From Flavobacterium pokkalii (GTDB lineage: Bacteria; Bacteroidota; Bacteroidia; Flavobacteriales; Flavobacteriaceae), in NCBI RefSeq assembly GCF_014596575.1, contig NZ_NASZ01000001.1, positions 310,001 through 374,000 of the forward strand: DNA of 64,000 nt, in the 5' to 3' direction. How positions within the stretch are numbered: position 1 is the first letter of the stretch; each line of letters begins with the position of its first letter. A program made the translations under genes and the position numbers. Positions 27,168 through 35,865 of this stretch are shown piece by piece. The notes under the pieces were generated by a model. It did no database searches. It was given only the letters and a program-made list of their open reading frames with translations, and was not told the origin of the DNA.

Positions 27168-28400
27168 ATGGACTTAGATATTCCTTATATCCGAGTAGGA
27201 ACTTCCTATTTTAAAATTATAGAAAAACCACTCATTTCTGGCGATAAAGTCAAAGTAATGACACGCTGGAATCGCGAAACAATTGTTTCCGATCATGGTA
27301 AAAATTTTTTAGGAAATATCCAGAAATTAGACGGTTTTTGTTGTATTCCAGATCATCTTAACTATCAATTAATTGTAGATAATTTTTATAATACCTATAA
27401 TGAATTAGGTGCGTCGCCAACAAACGAAGTTTTAACTTTGGAACAATTAGAAAATAACATACCAAATACGTTAAAATTCGTGCAGCATATATTCGGAGAT
27501 CAAAAAGAATTTGGTTTAGATTATTTGAAACTGTTGTTTGAAAAACCAACGCAAACATTACCTATTTTATGTCTTGTGAGCAAAGAAAGAGCTACAGGTA
27601 AAAGTTCCTTTATCAAATGGCTTAAAGCAATTTTTGGACTGAATATGACGTACATAAAAGGCGATTCTTTTAACTCGCAATTTAACAGCGATTGGGCAAG
27701 CATGTTGCTTGTTGCTATTGATGAAGTATTCTTTGATAAAAAAGAAATTACAGAACGTTTAAAATATCTATCCACAACCGATAAAGATAAAGTGGAAGCC
27801 AAAGGAAAAGACCGACAGGAAATTGAATTCTTTGCAAAGTTCATCTTATGTTCTAATAATGAAGATAACTTCATTCAGATCGACGAAGAAGAAATTCGGT
27901 TCTGGATTCGTAAAATTCGACCTATAAAGTCAGAGGATGTTTTTTTCTTGAAAAAGCTAAATGCTGAAATCCCTTACTTTTTAAAATATTTAATCGAACG
28001 AGATTTTAAATCTTCTCAAAAAACACGTATGTGGTTTACTCCACAACAAATTATGACGGAATCACTAATGAAATTGATCAATAAAAATAAAACAGAAGTT
28101 GCATTATTGGAACTATTCCACGAGTGTTTTGAAAAAATTGATGATGATGAAATTTTAGTTGCACCTAATGATATCTTATTGTTGTTACGTAAAACAAATC
28201 CAAGATTGTTTATTTCTGCTAGTGAAATAAGAAAAATTTTAAAACGCTGGGAATTTCAACCAGAAGACAACACAAAATCATATCAAGGAATTGAACTATT
28301 GTCGCATGGAGAGATTGTAAAAGTAGATCGTAGAGGTCGCTATTATTTGATAAAAAAGTTTTTGTTCTATAAAATTTTTGATGCTTTGATGCAAGAGTAG
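27168..28400 (+). CDS. DUF5906-like primase/helicase
   Basis: 410 residues, resembling the superfamily 3-type helicase domain found in Bacteroidetes element replication proteins (DUF5906, primase-helicase). Walker A is SKERATGKSSFIKW (about 138-151) and Walker B is LLVAIDEVFF. ILCSNNEDNFI fits the helicase motif C/sensor Asn. A winged C-terminal part follows. It should unwind DNA for replication of the excised circle. The last codons (DALMQE) are part of the first TGATGCA iteron copy, so the gene runs into a candidate origin. The zinc-less primase follows after the repeats. Confidence 0.8.
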   Translation: MDLDIPYIRVGTSYFKIIEKPLISGDKVKVMTRWNRETIVSDHGKNFLGNIQKLDGFCCIPDHLNYQLIVDNFYNTYNELGASPTNEVLTLEQLENNIPNTLKFVQHIFGDQKEFGLDYLKLLFEKPTQTLPILCLVSKERATGKSSFIKWLKAIFGLNMTYIKGDSFNSQFNSDWASMLLVAIDEVFFDKKEITERLKYLSTTDKDKVEAKGKDRQEIEFFAKFILCSNNEDNFIQIDEEEIRFWIRKIRPIKSEDVFFLKKLNAEIPYFLKYLIERDFKSSQKTRMWFTPQQIMTESLMKLINKNKTEVALLELFHECFEKIDDDEILVAPNDILLLLRKTNPRLFISASEIRKILKRWEFQPEDNTKSYQGIELLSHGEIVKVDRRGRYYLIKKFLFYKIFDALMQE

Positions 28401-28583
28401 TTTAAAGTGTTGATATATAATTGTTTATTCTGCATTAAACTCTGCATCAAACTGAAAAAACATGGTTTTTGATGCAAGAGTGATGCAAGAATTGAAATCA
28501 GTTTGATGCAGTGATGCAAGAGTGATGCAGAGTATTTAGCTTATATACAATTAGTTAAGTTGTTTCTGCATCACTGCATCAAA
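28387..28583. repeat. TGATGCA iteron array, candidate origin of replication
   Basis: Nine copies of TGATGCA or its complement lie at 28387, 28443 (inverted), 28470, 28481, 28504, 28512, 28523, 28567 (inverted) and 28575 (inverted). An 18-bp direct repeat TGATGCAAGAGTGATGCA occurs at 28470 and 28512. A perfect 17-bp inverted repeat pairs 28502-28518 with 28567-28583, 48 bases apart. The surroundings are very AT-rich and lie between two replication-type genes, as expected of an iteron origin. Confidence 0.7.
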
Positions 28584-28611
28584 AAAAACAATTTTTTAGC
28601 TTTTTACAATT

Positions 28612-29487
28612 ATGGACATAAGAACAATAAAAAACACACCAATTTCGACTGTAATGAACAGGTTAGGTTTTTGTATAATTCGGACAAATGACTCAAATTT
28701 ATGGTATAAAAGTCCCTTTAGAAATGAACAAACAGCTTCTTTTAAAGTGGATAGTAAAAAAAATCTTTATTACGATTTTGGAGAAGGAAAAGGTGGAAAT
28801 GTTTTCGATTTAATAATGCGAATGAAAGATTGCAATTTTAAAGAAGCTTTACATTTTTTGAGAAGTGAATTTGATTCTTTTTCTTTTCACCAGCCACAAA
28901 ACAATATTGAACTCAAAAAAAAGGAGAATCAAAAAAGCTATGAAATTGATCAAACAAAACCATTAGCAAATTTCATTTTAATCGAATATTTAAAAAGCCG
29001 AAAATTGAATATTGAAATATGTAAAAAGTATTTAGATGAAGTTTATTATACGATTAATCAAAAGAAATATTTTGGGGTGGGATTTAAGAATGATAAAAAT
29101 CAATATGAAATCAGAAATAAATACGCCAAGTTATGTTTGGGGGAGAAATGGTTCACATGGATTAATAAAAGCAATAAATCCATAATAATTTTAGAGTCTT
29201 GGTCTGATTTCATTTCATTATTGAGTTTGTATCCAAAATGCGAAAAGTCAAAAGATTTCTTGGTTTTGAATTCCCTATCAATGCTTTCAAAAGTAGATAA
29301 GGTACTAAATGTCTATGCTGAACTTTTGTTTGCTCTGGACAACGATGTTGCGGGTTCGAATGCAACGGAAAACTGTTTAAAGAAGTGGAATTTTGCGGGG
29401 GTAAGATGTAAAGATATTAGGTATCTGTTTCATGGCTCAAAAGATATAAATGATTTCTTGATTTTAAACATTAAAACAAATGGTTAG
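28612..29487 (+). CDS. DnaG-like primase with degenerate zinc finger and Toprim domain
   Basis: 291 residues. The N-terminal region aligns with the DnaG CHC2 zinc-binding domain (YKSPFRNEQTASF, then YYDFGEGKGGNVFDLIM), but each Cys/His ligand is replaced: CPFH is SPFR, and FxCFGCGKGG is YYDFGEGKGG. The C-terminal half is Toprim-like, with IIILESWSDF and ALDNDVAGSNATENC, the acidic Glu and DxD residues needed for catalysis. It probably primes replication of the element together with the DUF5906 helicase. Loss of zinc binding is common in element-borne relatives as far as I recall. The hairpins of the candidate oriT follow. Confidence 0.8.
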   Translation: MDIRTIKNTPISTVMNRLGFCIIRTNDSNLWYKSPFRNEQTASFKVDSKKNLYYDFGEGKGGNVFDLIMRMKDCNFKEALHFLRSEFDSFSFHQPQNNIELKKKENQKSYEIDQTKPLANFILIEYLKSRKLNIEICKKYLDEVYYTINQKKYFGVGFKNDKNQYEIRNKYAKLCLGEKWFTWINKSNKSIIILESWSDFISLLSLYPKCEKSKDFLVLNSLSMLSKVDKVLNVYAELLFALDNDVAGSNATENCLKKWNFAGVRCKDIRYLFHGSKDINDFLILNIKTNG

Positions 29488-29535
29488 GCTTGTGGGGGAT
29501 GCTTTGAAAGAGTTTATAAAGGCAGTGTATTTAGT

Positions 29536-29609
29536 AGCAAGTAGGACAGGGGCGGAAAAACCCCTATCCTACTTGCTCTGCGAGGCTAAAGCCTTGAAAA
29601 TAAGGCTTT
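29536..29609. other. Tandem hairpins, candidate oriT
   Basis: The first inverted repeat has 17-base arms (29536-29552 and 29561-29577), with AGCAAGTAGGA pairing TCCTACTTGCT and GGGG pairing CCCC, one mismatch, around an 8-base loop. A second perfect 8-bp hairpin, AAAGCCTT/AAGGCTTT (29588-29609), follows. They lie 87-160 bases before the BfmA-like gene, the usual place for a nic region in Bacteroidetes mobilizable elements. No T run follows, which argues against a plain terminator. A 63-codon frame across it looks spurious. Confidence 0.5.
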
Positions 29610-29695
29610 CATTGAGAATGAAATTTATAATATTTTATAATTTAAATATAATTAAATGTGTAACTAACTGATTAACAGTTTTAAAAAATATAATT

Positions 29696-30214
29696 ATGAC
29701 TAAAAAAAGTATTATTATAGATGAAAAAGCTCATTCAGAACTTGGGAAATTATCTGAAAGTTTACGAATGAACTTAGGAGCTCTTATACAGGAGATGATT
29801 TATTATTTCAAGAAAACTGGAATAGATCCTAAGGATGCTGTAAACAAAGATCCTTCTTTAATGGTTGCAGCTTTAGATAAAAGAATAGTCTCTTTTTTAA
29901 AAGTTCAAGAAAGAGATATTTTGAAACCATTAAGACAAGATGTTTTTAATTATCAAAATGCTCAAAAAGAAGAAATATCAAAATTAATTATTTCGATAAA
30001 TAAACTCTTAGAACAACATTCAGAACGAACTACTGAAATAAAAAAAGCTCATTTTGAGAATCTAAACAAAATTAATAGTAATGATTTAGAAAGAACTAAA
30101 ATGGTAGTTGTTGAATTACAAAAAAACCGACAAGCCATTTTACTTCTTTGTCAACTATTAGACGACAAAAATAAATCTGGCACATTGAGTAAAATTAAAT
30201 CTCTTTTTTCATAA
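29696..30214 (+). CDS. BfmA/BtgA-like mobilization accessory protein
   Basis: 172 residues. The N-terminus (KSIIIDEKAHSELGKLSESL, then LGALIQEMIYYFKKTGIDP) resembles a ribbon-helix-helix DNA-binding domain of the BfmA/BtgA mobilization family. The rest is a long coiled coil with many Lys and Glu residues. It would bind the transfer origin and help the relaxase nick. The stop overlaps the relaxase start in the sequence TAATG, so the two are translationally coupled. The candidate oriT hairpins lie just upstream. Confidence 0.8.
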   Translation: MTKKSIIIDEKAHSELGKLSESLRMNLGALIQEMIYYFKKTGIDPKDAVNKDPSLMVAALDKRIVSFLKVQERDILKPLRQDVFNYQNAQKEEISKLIISINKLLEQHSERTTEIKKAHFENLNKINSNDLERTKMVVVELQKNRQAILLLCQLLDDKNKSGTLSKIKSLFS

Positions 30215-31218
30215 TGCCAATATCGAAACCACATAGTACACTTGGAGCTGAGAACAAGGGAAGTTGTTCTAATTTGGTCATTTACTTAGAAAAGGAAAAT
30301 GAAGAATTAGATAAACTCATAAAAAAGTCTTCTTCAATGAATGAAATATTTCAGCTAGAAAGTAGGAAACAAGGTTTCTTTACAGCTTCAGAGATTAATA
30401 TTAGCACGATAGATGTTATTAGTTCTATCGATAATAATAAAAGAAAATTAGGAGCAAATGATGCTAAATATTTTGCTCCAACAATTAGTTTCAGCGAGAA
30501 TGAGTTGAATCACATTGCTTTTTTAGCAACTGGTAAAAAAGAAGTAACAAGTGTTTTAGAATTAAATTCATCCGAATTAGAGCAATTTAATAACCTGATT
30601 AGAGAATATGGACGCAAAGCGATGGACAACTATGCTTTGAATTTTAATCGTCAAGACAAAGGAATAAAGTCAGGAGCTGATTTAGTTTATTTTGGAAAAA
30701 TTGAGCATTTTAGGAAATTTAAGGGAACAGATAAAGAGGTTATTGGTGGAAAGGAAATTTCGGGACAAAATAAAAAAGGATTGCAATCTCATATTCACAT
30801 AATTGTTTCCAGAAAAGACAAAACTCAACAATTAAAATTAAGTCCTACTTGTAATGAAAAACAAACCAATAGAAAAATTGGTAATAACGAATATCAAGTA
30901 GGATTTGATAGAGTTAAATGGATTAATTCGAACGAAAAACTTTTTGATGAACATTTTAATTATAAAAGAAGAGAACTTGAAAAATTTGAAAATCAAAATA
31001 TTCTAAAAAATGGTAGTCCTCAAGACAAACTTGAAGTCAATAAAAAAATAGAAATAGAATCGATTAATAGAGATAATGAGCTATTTATTAATGAAAAATC
31101 ACTCCAAGATTGGAAAATCAATACTCAACTAGTAAATACATTATCTTCATTGCTATCCATAAATATTGCTGATGATACTGACGATAATTTAAAGAAAAAG
31201 ATAAGATTAAAAAGATAG
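30214..31218 (+). CDS. Mobilization relaxase, DUF5712/BfmB-like
   Basis: 334 residues. The N-terminal GSCSNLVIYLEKEN carries a candidate catalytic Tyr24, typical of Bacteroidetes Bfm/Btg-type relaxases. The metal-binding His motif is LQSHIHIIVSRKD (about residues 192-204). The protein should nick the element at oriT and pilot the strand through a helper conjugation system. It is downstream-coupled to the BfmA-like gene (TAATG). The C-terminal third is helical and low in complexity. It lacks the helicase domain of large TraI-type relaxases. Confidence 0.78.
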   Translation: MPISKPHSTLGAENKGSCSNLVIYLEKENEELDKLIKKSSSMNEIFQLESRKQGFFTASEINISTIDVISSIDNNKRKLGANDAKYFAPTISFSENELNHIAFLATGKKEVTSVLELNSSELEQFNNLIREYGRKAMDNYALNFNRQDKGIKSGADLVYFGKIEHFRKFKGTDKEVIGGKEISGQNKKGLQSHIHIIVSRKDKTQQLKLSPTCNEKQTNRKIGNNEYQVGFDRVKWINSNEKLFDEHFNYKRRELEKFENQNILKNGSPQDKLEVNKKIEIESINRDNELFINEKSLQDWKINTQLVNTLSSLLSINIADDTDDNLKKKIRLKR

Positions 31219-31350
31219 TAAGTATGGCTATAACACTATAACAATATAGCGGTCTCTCTCCGGTTGCTACCTTTTGTTCTGCTCGTCTGTTTCAGTCGGT
31301 CGTCGGTAGAAAAAGTCTCCTTCCTTCGTTCCACAGGCACTTCATAGCAC

Positions 31351-31389
31351 AAAAAAAGAGCAGCTTAGAAAAAAAGCAGCTCTTTTTTT
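31351..31389 (+). terminator. Hairpin with A and T runs (terminator-like)
   Basis: AAAAAAAGAGCAGCTT followed by AAGCAGCTCTTTTTTT: eight stem positions with one A-A mismatch, flanked by A and T runs, about 130 bases after the relaxase gene. It could terminate in both directions. Confidence 0.6.
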
Positions 31390-31675
31390 GCGCTGTTTCG
31401 TTACTCGTCTTCACACGGTCACTTCCTACGTTCGGTCGGGCTACTGCATCCACAATACCGCTTCATTTCTTTACACTCCGCAGGCTACGTTTCACTACAT
31501 TCCAGCAGTATTATGTCTGCCGCCCCTTATTTTTTCAGCGGTTGCTCTTTCGCTCAGCCATCGGGGTTGACTCCGTTTGGTGAAAAATCTCAGTTTGCCC
31601 TAAATCAAGGTTAGTCTAAAGGTTGCTCTTTATTTTTTTGCGCTGTTATACGCTGCTAGCCCTTCTCTCGACTTC

Positions 31676-31706
31676 GTCCTGTCTCGTTCTAAAAACGAGA
31701 CGGGAC
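31676..31706. other. 13-bp inverted repeat in the noncoding region
   Basis: GTCCTGTCTCGTT, loop CTAAA, AACGAGACGGGAC: 13 pairs with one G-T wobble. There is no T run after it. It is GC-richer than the surrounding element DNA, so it is a candidate recognition site or RNA hairpin. Confidence 0.5.
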
Positions 31707-32390
31707 TGCGGTGCCTTGAGGTATTTGATTGCCGATTACATAAAAATGCTCCCAAAAAGAGGAAAGCGAGAACGTCCGACTTCAGAAAAATATAAAAAAA
31801 AGAAAGTAAAGCTAAGTTCCGGTTTCAAAAAGTAAAGTTCAAGCCCTACGGGTTTTTGAAAAAATCTCTACTCTTTTATTTCCATAACAACCGCCTATAC
31901 AACAACACTTCCGATTTTTAAGAAACATTGAGGTAGTATTTTTTCAAAAAACTTGACTTATTTTGAAACCTCCACTAATACGAGGACTTTCTTTTTTCTT
32001 TTTTTCTTTGTAAAAATTATAAGAAGAAAACCGTGAATTGATAATCCTTCTGATTAATATATTGTTCTATCGATGACTAAATGCTATAATATATAGAAGT
32101 TAAAATTTAGGAGGTTTATAGCAAAAATTAAAAAAATATGATTTCAAATAAAAGTTATTCTGAAAAATTATAGAAGTAAAATCTTATTTTATTTATTGTC
32201 TAATAATCCATTAATTACAAATTTAAGTTTAAATTCTTGTTAAATATATAAAACTACAATGCCTTAATCGGTGTTTGGTTTTGTTTAGGTAATTAAAATT
32301 TGTTTTTTGGTTTAAATTAATAAAAATCAATGATTTGCAAAATATCACTAAAAGTGGGTATTGGATATTTAATTTGACAACAATAGGTTT

Positions 32391-34289
32391 GTGGGTAAAA
32401 ATTTTATAAAAAACCAAAAATTGAACTTATTAAATCCTTTTTTAAAACCACTACTGACTGTTTTTCTGCTTATTATAATTTTAATAGGATTAGTCAATAC
32501 CGAAACCTTTTATAGCGTGACTGCTTTTGCTTATTATGGTTTTTGTATAGCTACTTTATTTTTTACAATTATTCCATATAATAACACTGTAAACAATAAA
32601 AGTAAAATTCTTAAAACACCAATTATCCTATTTGGATTATGGTGTTTGTACGTTCTCTTCCATTATTTCTCTAATACAGGAACTCTTGTTTTTACAATTT
32701 ATTGTATTTGTCTATACTTTTTACTTCTCAAAGCAACTATTCTTTTTAGTACAGCCAACTTTAATTTCACGCAATTATTTATAGGTATTGCAACAATAGC
32801 ATCTATAGAATCTATTTATTGTGTCGGACAATTTTTAGGTTGGTTCAAAAGTCAAAACGAACTTTTTAAAGTTACAGGCAGTTGGAATAACCCTAATGTT
32901 ATTGCTATATTTTTAGCACTTTCAACCCCCGCTTTTTTATTCTTATTTCGGGGAAAAAATAAAAAAACAGCACTATTAGGTTTTATAACACTACTTATTG
33001 CATTACTATTACTCAAATGTCGGGCTGCCTTTATAGGCGCAATATTATCTATTATAGTTTTCTATGGTTTAGAATACAACTTCATCAATTGGATAAAAGA
33101 CAAGAAAAACAGATCTTCAGCTAAAGCTTTGCTCATTATAAGTTTACTCATAATTATCCCTATAAGTTCACAATTATATAATTCTAAAAAGGCTTCAGCT
33201 GACGGAAGGAAATTCATCTGGAAACTTTCTGCTCAAATGGCAACTGAAAAGCCATTATCAGGTTATGGTTATGGTTTCTTTGAAAAAGAATACAACCTAT
33301 TTCAGGCTGATTACATCAAACAAGGAAAAGCTACAGCAGAAGAATTAGCTAATGCCGGACCTGTAATTATGCCGCATAACGAATTACTATTGAATGTAGT
33401 TGAAGGCGGAATCATAGGACTTCTTTTGCTGTTATTCTTTTTTGGATCACTCCTTTTAGTTGTTAAAAAAAGGGAAAAAGAAACTGTAACAGGATGCGAC
33501 AACAGTATATTTAATCTTTCTTATGCTGGAATTGTTGCTTTTATTGCTATGTCGATGGTCAATTCAACTATTCAAATGGTGCCAATAATGTGTTTATTAA
33601 TCATATATGCCGCTATTATTTGCAGTATGCTTGAACCAGTACAACTTCCTGTAAAATTTACTTTTCCTGAAACAAACAAAGGCATTTCAATACTAACTAA
33701 AACTACAATTGCATCTGTTAACCTTTATGTATTATACCTTCTTTTTGGCATGGCTACAGCCGATAATCTCAATAAAAAAGCGGCTCTCTTAAAAAAAGAA
33801 AAAAACTATGGGCAGGCACTACAAATTATGCCCGATTTAGCAAAAAACATAAACAGTTTTAGTGATTACTGGAAAAATTACGCTGTTATTCATCTGGAAA
33901 TAAAACAGTATTCCAAGGCATTATACTGTATGGAAAAAGCAAAAAAATTAAGCTCTTTACCTGATATATATAAAGGTAGTGGTTTGTGCTATGAAAAATT
34001 GCATCAATACCCCAAAGCCATTAGGGAATATGAAACTCTCAATGCTTTGTATCCCCCTAAATTTTTGTATAAAATGCTTTTATTGAATGCTTATTTAAAA
34101 AATAAAGACACCGCTAAAACCATTGCCTTAGCACAGGAAATCATTCAACTAAACCCCAAAATACCATCCGAAAAAGTAAATGAATATAAATATAGGTGTC
34201 GTAAGTTATTATGGAAATTGGGGGTTAGAAAACAACTAAAAAATAATTTCAATTTAAATAACAATTTCAATAGTAAACGATTCCAATAG
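32391..34289 (+). CDS. O-antigen-ligase-like membrane protein with C-terminal TPRs
   Basis: 632 residues, GTG start. About 11-12 membrane helices (25-45 onward to about 455) form a WaaL/Wzy_C-type polymerase/ligase fold: GSWNNPNVIAIFLALSTP, a LLKCRAAFIGA loop with conserved Arg, SGYGYGFFE and MPHNELLLNVVEGGIIG, the His-containing periplasmic loop region. Residues about 465-620 are TPR-like (YSKALYCMEKAKKL; YPKAIREYETLNALYP). The family transfers lipid-linked glycans to lipid A or protein. Here it is the first gene of an operon of exported proteins, so protein O-glycosylation or surface polymer attachment is plausible but inferred. A TTNNTTTG-like box lies about 15-25 bases upstream; the next gene starts 29 bases after its stop. 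Confidence 0.82.
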   Translation: MGKNFIKNQKLNLLNPFLKPLLTVFLLIIILIGLVNTETFYSVTAFAYYGFCIATLFFTIIPYNNTVNNKSKILKTPIILFGLWCLYVLFHYFSNTGTLVFTIYCICLYFLLLKATILFSTANFNFTQLFIGIATIASIESIYCVGQFLGWFKSQNELFKVTGSWNNPNVIAIFLALSTPAFLFLFRGKNKKTALLGFITLLIALLLLKCRAAFIGAILSIIVFYGLEYNFINWIKDKKNRSSAKALLIISLLIIIPISSQLYNSKKASADGRKFIWKLSAQMATEKPLSGYGYGFFEKEYNLFQADYIKQGKATAEELANAGPVIMPHNELLLNVVEGGIIGLLLLLFFFGSLLLVVKKREKETVTGCDNSIFNLSYAGIVAFIAMSMVNSTIQMVPIMCLLIIYAAIICSMLEPVQLPVKFTFPETNKGISILTKTTIASVNLYVLYLLFGMATADNLNKKAALLKKEKNYGQALQIMPDLAKNINSFSDYWKNYAVIHLEIKQYSKALYCMEKAKKLSSLPDIYKGSGLCYEKLHQYPKAIREYETLNALYPPKFLYKMLLLNAYLKNKDTAKTIALAQEIIQLNPKIPSEKVNEYKYRCRKLLWKLGVRKQLKNNFNLNNNFNSKRFQ

Positions 34290-34318
34290 CAATTATTTCT
34301 AAAATCTTAAACACAAAT

Positions 34319-35830
34319 ATGCGAAAACATCTTAAAATCCTATTACTACTGTTTCCTTTTTTGACACAAGCGCAACATCCTGTAGCAGTCGAAACTGTTT
34401 TAAAAAAAGCAGGAACTAACAGAGCTGAGCTTGAAAAAGCTTTAGAGTATAGTAATAAAACCGGCGATCCCTTAAAATTAAAAGCCATGCAATTTTTGAT
34501 TGCTAATATGGATATTCACTCTTCGTCTGATTATTATTGGGAAGATGCTGCAGGTCAGAAAATAGAATATAATGAGTTAAGCTACTCTAATACGGAAGAA
34601 GCAAAAAAAGCACTTACAGCTATTCAGGAAAAAAATCCTGAACTCAAAGCTAAGCCCATTATTTATCAAGACATCAAAACTATTACAGGCGATTATTTAA
34701 TACAGAATTTAGAAAGGGCTTTTACTAGTTGGAAAGCATCTACAATTAAAACAACTTCTTTTATTGATTTCTGTGAGTATATTTTGCCTTACAGAGTAAG
34801 TACTGAACAAATACAAGACTGGCGGAGTATCTATCACGAAAAATTCAAATGGATTGATGAAAAAATCCATTCAAAAGGATTTAAATCGGCTTTGTATTAT
34901 TTAAAAGGCGATTACGACACTTGGTTTACAACTACCTGGGAAGAAGCTCGTAAAGAACCTTTACCTAGGCTAGGTGCTTCACAATTACTTTTTAGAAAAG
35001 AAGGTCCCTGTCCTGATATTGCAGATCTTGGCGTTTTTACTATGCGTTCACAAGGTATTCCAGCTACAGTCAATGTAATTCCGTACTGGGCAACAGCTAC
35101 AGGAGGTCATTTTATGAATACTGTTTTTGGAGATACAATGCAAGCATATAATTGTGATTTTGGATCTAAAGATTTTGGAGAAAATTTGAAAAGAGAACCT
35201 GCTAAAGTATTAAGATTAACTTATTCAAAACAAGCCGAAACATTAGCTAGTTTTGAAGATCCAAGTCATATTCCGAAAGGCATTCTTCAACAACAAAATT
35301 ACATTGATGTAACCAAAGATTTTTGGGAAACAACTGATGTAACTTGTCCTTTATTTCCATCAATAACTACTTCTAAGGTAGTATATGCAACCACATTTAA
35401 TGGATTGTCGTGGAGACCTTTTTGGTGGGGAAAAGTAGATAAAGGACAAACCATTTTCAACTCTATTTGTAAAGAAACAGTTTTAATTCCTCAATATTTT
35501 AGTGATGGAAAATTGATTCCGGCTGGTGCTCCGGTCGTTGTCAAAGATAAAGAATCTAAAGTACTATTGCCTGATTTATTGCATACCAGAGATTTGGTAA
35601 TAGCAGAAGCAGATAAATACCTTCGCTTTAAAATAGGAGTAACGTACAAACTCTTTTACTGGGATAACGGTTGGAAACTTATTGATACTAAAAGAGTGGA
35701 TAATCAAATTACATCCATGCTTTTTACCAAAGTACCTGAAAATGCTTTACTCTTATTATTATCCAGTGATTCAAAAAGATTAGAACGTCCTTTTATTGTG
35801 GATAATGAAGGAAACAGAACCTGGTTTTAA
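34319..35830 (+). CDS. Secreted transglutaminase-like protein
   Basis: 503 residues with a signal peptide (about 1-18, ending LTQAQ). The central region shows a transglutaminase-like core: GPCPDIADLGVFTMRSQGIP supplies the nucleophilic Cys (about 237), TATGGHFMNTVFGD the His (about 271), with an Asp downstream. Bacteroidetes relatives are periplasmic or surface peptidase/crosslinking enzymes. The C-terminal part is beta-rich, with YATTFNGLSWRPFWWGK and an end resembling a carbohydrate- or surface-binding sandwich. It lies between the ligase-like gene and a second exported protein, 35 bases from the latter. It could process or crosslink the co-encoded surface proteins; this is inference. Confidence 0.75.
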   Translation: MRKHLKILLLLFPFLTQAQHPVAVETVLKKAGTNRAELEKALEYSNKTGDPLKLKAMQFLIANMDIHSSSDYYWEDAAGQKIEYNELSYSNTEEAKKALTAIQEKNPELKAKPIIYQDIKTITGDYLIQNLERAFTSWKASTIKTTSFIDFCEYILPYRVSTEQIQDWRSIYHEKFKWIDEKIHSKGFKSALYYLKGDYDTWFTTTWEEARKEPLPRLGASQLLFRKEGPCPDIADLGVFTMRSQGIPATVNVIPYWATATGGHFMNTVFGDTMQAYNCDFGSKDFGENLKREPAKVLRLTYSKQAETLASFEDPSHIPKGILQQQNYIDVTKDFWETTDVTCPLFPSITTSKVVYATTFNGLSWRPFWWGKVDKGQTIFNSICKETVLIPQYFSDGKLIPAGAPVVVKDKESKVLLPDLLHTRDLVIAEADKYLRFKIGVTYKLFYWDNGWKLIDTKRVDNQITSMLFTKVPENALLLLLSSDSKRLERPFIVDNEGNRTWF

Positions 35831-35865
35831 AGCCAATTTGAATAACAATTTTAAAATTATAAAAA

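Larger units (their letters stand above)
31219..32390. other. Long noncoding region of the element with hairpins
   Basis: A region of 1172 bases between the mobilization genes and the cargo. The first half (about 31250-31860) is clearly richer in C, T and G than the neighbours and contains two hairpins (31351-31389 and 31676-31706). The second half (31900-32390) is very AT-rich and probably contains the cargo promoter. Frames of 60 and 70 codons exist at 31388 and 31623 but look accidental: they have odd composition and no family resemblance. The C/T-rich part may be structured RNA, a transfer-related site or decayed sequence. Confidence 0.6.

Noticed and set aside
28387-28583. CRISPR array
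   Set aside because: The repeats are only 7 bp, irregularly spaced and in both orientations, with no spacers of constant length and no cas genes in the window.
29480-29671. Plus-strand frame of 63 codons after the primase
   Set aside because: It overlaps the primase stop and the two hairpins, and shows no conserved features; its length is within chance for AT-rich DNA.
31388-31835. Two frames of 60 and 70 codons in the noncoding part of the element
   Set aside because: Composition is atypical (Cys, His, Ser, Thr-rich or Lys-rich tail), they lie in hairpin-rich DNA and no family is recognised.
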